6,935 nt of DNA from Alistipes sp. (lineage in GTDB: Bacteria > Bacteroidota > Bacteroidia > Bacteroidales > Rikenellaceae). Position 1 is the stretch's first letter. Each line of letters begins with the position of its first letter. The notes below the pieces were generated by a model. The model did no database searches and had not been told where the DNA came from. It saw only the letters and a program-made list of their open reading frames with translations. Both the position numbers and the translations under genes were made by a program. The DNA is taken from the NCBI GenBank assembly GCA_029051915.1, contig JAIDKM010000185.1, positions 1-6,935 on the forward strand, written 5' to 3'. Positions 5,819-6,935 of the stretch are shown here, piece after piece.

Positions 5819-6935
5819 GGCATCGTCGGTTTGAGCGGATCCACGTGGAAGAGCAGTTCCCGGCGGAAACGTTCCATGCGGAGCGAGTCCATGATGAGCG
5901 GTTCCTCGGCGGGCTGCCACTTCTGTCGTTCTTCATAAGCGGTGCGGATGCGGTCGTTGAGCGCTTCGAAAAGCGCCTGCGCGATGCGGGTGCCGCCGGC
6001 GTAGTTGATGTGGGTGTGGTCTTTGCCGGCCCAGCCGTTCTGCACGAAGCGTTCCATGCCTCCCAATGCGCGCATGGCGTCGCTCGTGGCCCAGAACGCC
6101 GCTTCGGCCCGGCGGGCCGCCTGCCGCTGGTAGGCCGTCATGTAGGGTACGGAGTTCATCGGCCGGACGCCGTTTTCACCGCGCACTGCGCGGTCGCTGA
6201 CACCCATCACCAGCACCGCCGCGCCGGGGAAGCACTCCCGGACGAAGGTGATCATCTTCTCGATCTTCGCCGCATAGTTGGTGTAGTTGTAGACTCCGGC
6301 CTGCATGATGTTCAGACCGTATTGGAGGATCACCAGATCGTAGTCGAGCATGGCGTCGATCTGCGCGTCGATCGAAGGGTCGGTCCAGAACATGGCCTGC
6401 CCGTTGTTGCTGCGGATCGAATAGTTGTCCACCGAAATGCCGTCGCCCTCCAGCACGGCCCCGTAGCCGATGAATCCCTCGCTGCCCGAGAGCAGGCGGA
6501 ATCCGAGCGATCCGATGCGGGGCGCCTCGACGGCGATCTGCCGGACGGCCGGGTCGCCCTCGACGGTGAATTCCTGACGCAGCGTGTCGTTCACCGTAAT
6601 TTCGATCCGGCTGTCGGCGGGCGAGAGGAAGAAGATGCGGCCGCAGGTGCAGGCATCGAGCCGGTGACGGTAGGAGGTCGCTTCCCAGCGGGTCGAGGCT
6701 CCGTCCGCAGGTTGGCAGACCCAACCCGAGACGTAGAATTTGTCGCGCAGCGACTCGGGGGTCTTCCGGCGCTGCATGATGTTGTAGGAAGTCCAGCCTT
6801 TCGAGGTCGTTCGCACCGTGCGGCGGAAGGCCGTGAGCGGCGAGGCCATCGGCGCGAATCCCGTGCCGCCGCCGCCGTAGGTCTCCTGCAGGCGCTCCCG
6901 CAGGTCGGCAGTAAGGATGTCGCCCTCGATGAAGG
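5815..6935 (-). CDS. SGNH/GDSL-type periplasmic esterase or O-acetyltransferase, 5' end outside window
   Basis: The frame is open to the right edge, giving 372 full codons. The first visible residues, FIEGDILTADLRERLQETYG, are what normally follows the GDS of block I in Bacteroidetes SGNH proteins, so the nucleophile serine is probably one codon or so beyond the edge and the ATG at 6849 is internal. A beta-rich insert follows (visible residues about 40-160). Block II-like SVDNYSIRSNNG is at 167-178, block III QYGLN (Gly206, Asn208) at 204-208, and block V DHTH (Asp305, His308) is followed by INYAGGTRIAQALFEAL. A charged tail of about 45 residues closes the protein. The family hydrolyses or transfers O-acetyl groups on glycans in the periplasm; the next gene encodes the MBOAT partner and overlaps by 4 bp. 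A signal peptide would lie outside the window. Whether it adds or removes acetyl groups is not decidable here; the pairing favours addition. Confidence 0.88.
   Translation of the reverse strand, partial: FIEGDILTADLRERLQETYGGGGTGFAPMASPLTAFRRTVRTTSKGWTSYNIMQRRKTPESLRDKFYVSGWVCQPADGASTRWEATSYRHRLDACTCGRIFFLSPADSRIEITVNDTLRQEFTVEGDPAVRQIAVEAPRIGSLGFRLLSGSEGFIGYGAVLEGDGISVDNYSIRSNNGQAMFWTDPSIDAQIDAMLDYDLVILQYGLNIMQAGVYNYTNYAAKIEKMITFVRECFPGAAVLVMGVSDRAVRGENGVRPMNSVPYMTAYQRQAARRAEAAFWATSDAMRALGGMERFVQNGWAGKDHTHINYAGGTRIAQALFEALNDRIRTAYEERQKWQPAEEPLIMDSLRMERFRRELLFHVDPLKPTMP

Noticed and set aside
5819..5920. 34-codon upstream extension of the MBOAT frame
   Set aside because: It lies inside the SGNH gene, has a Gly/Arg/His/Pro-rich composition unlike a membrane protein N-terminus, and the ATG at 5818 has the classic ATGA overlap with the upstream stop.
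4083..5938. Two 617-codon open frames, one on each strand, across the MBOAT gene
   Set aside because: Both overlap the MBOAT gene, which has all family motifs. Their translations are low-complexity (Arg/His/Pro-rich on minus, Asp/Glu/Gln/Arg-rich on plus) with no membrane segments or motifs.
1..6935. CRISPR arrays, insertion sequences, attachment sites, phage or defence genes
   Set aside because: No spaced direct repeats, transposase or integrase motifs, or flanking terminal repeats are visible, and the tRNA is followed directly by its own terminator rather than an integrated element.

Overview
The window most likely comes from a fairly GC-rich member of Bacteroidales, perhaps Alistipes or a relative; the genus is an inference. 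The evidence is the Bacteroidetes-type promoter elements (TAnnTTTG -7 boxes upstream of the tRNA and of lysS), a tRNA gene without an encoded CCA end, weak or absent Shine-Dalgarno sequences, and a lysyl-tRNA synthetase with the long C-terminal tail I associate with this phylum.

Layout from left to right: (1) The 5' part of a leftward lipoprotein gene with DUF4163/DUF3298-like features runs off the left edge (1-489). (2) A rightward tRNA-Glu(CUC) gene (669-740) has its own promoter and is followed by a strong hairpin terminator. (3) A leftward housekeeping pair, lysS then tpiA (3402 down to 895), has 27 bp between the genes, a recognisable -7 box upstream of lysS, and a terminator just after tpiA that faces the tRNA terminator. 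(4) A 253-bp gap (3403-3655) holds the lysS promoter and, on the opposite strand, a 49-codon ORF that reads like a very small lipoprotein; this is tentative. (5) A leftward, tightly packed three-gene operon runs from the right edge: a periplasmic SGNH/GDSL-type esterase or acyltransferase (5' end outside the window), an AlgI/DltB-type MBOAT membrane O-acyltransferase, and a PAP2-family membrane phosphatase. The first two overlap by ATGA; the last two are 3 bp apart.

The MBOAT plus SGNH pair has the organisation of known cell-surface O-acetylation systems (AlgI with AlgJ/AlgX, PatA with PatB): the MBOAT brings an acyl group across the inner membrane and the SGNH protein places it on, or removes it from, a glycan. 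The added PAP2 phosphatase suggests a link to a lipid-phosphate carrier or lipid A, but the substrate cannot be read from sequence. This operon is the most interesting part of the window. I see no mobile element, CRISPR array, defence system or phage signature. Several very long ORFs antisense to lysS/tpiA and to the MBOAT gene are frame shadows in GC-rich coding DNA.
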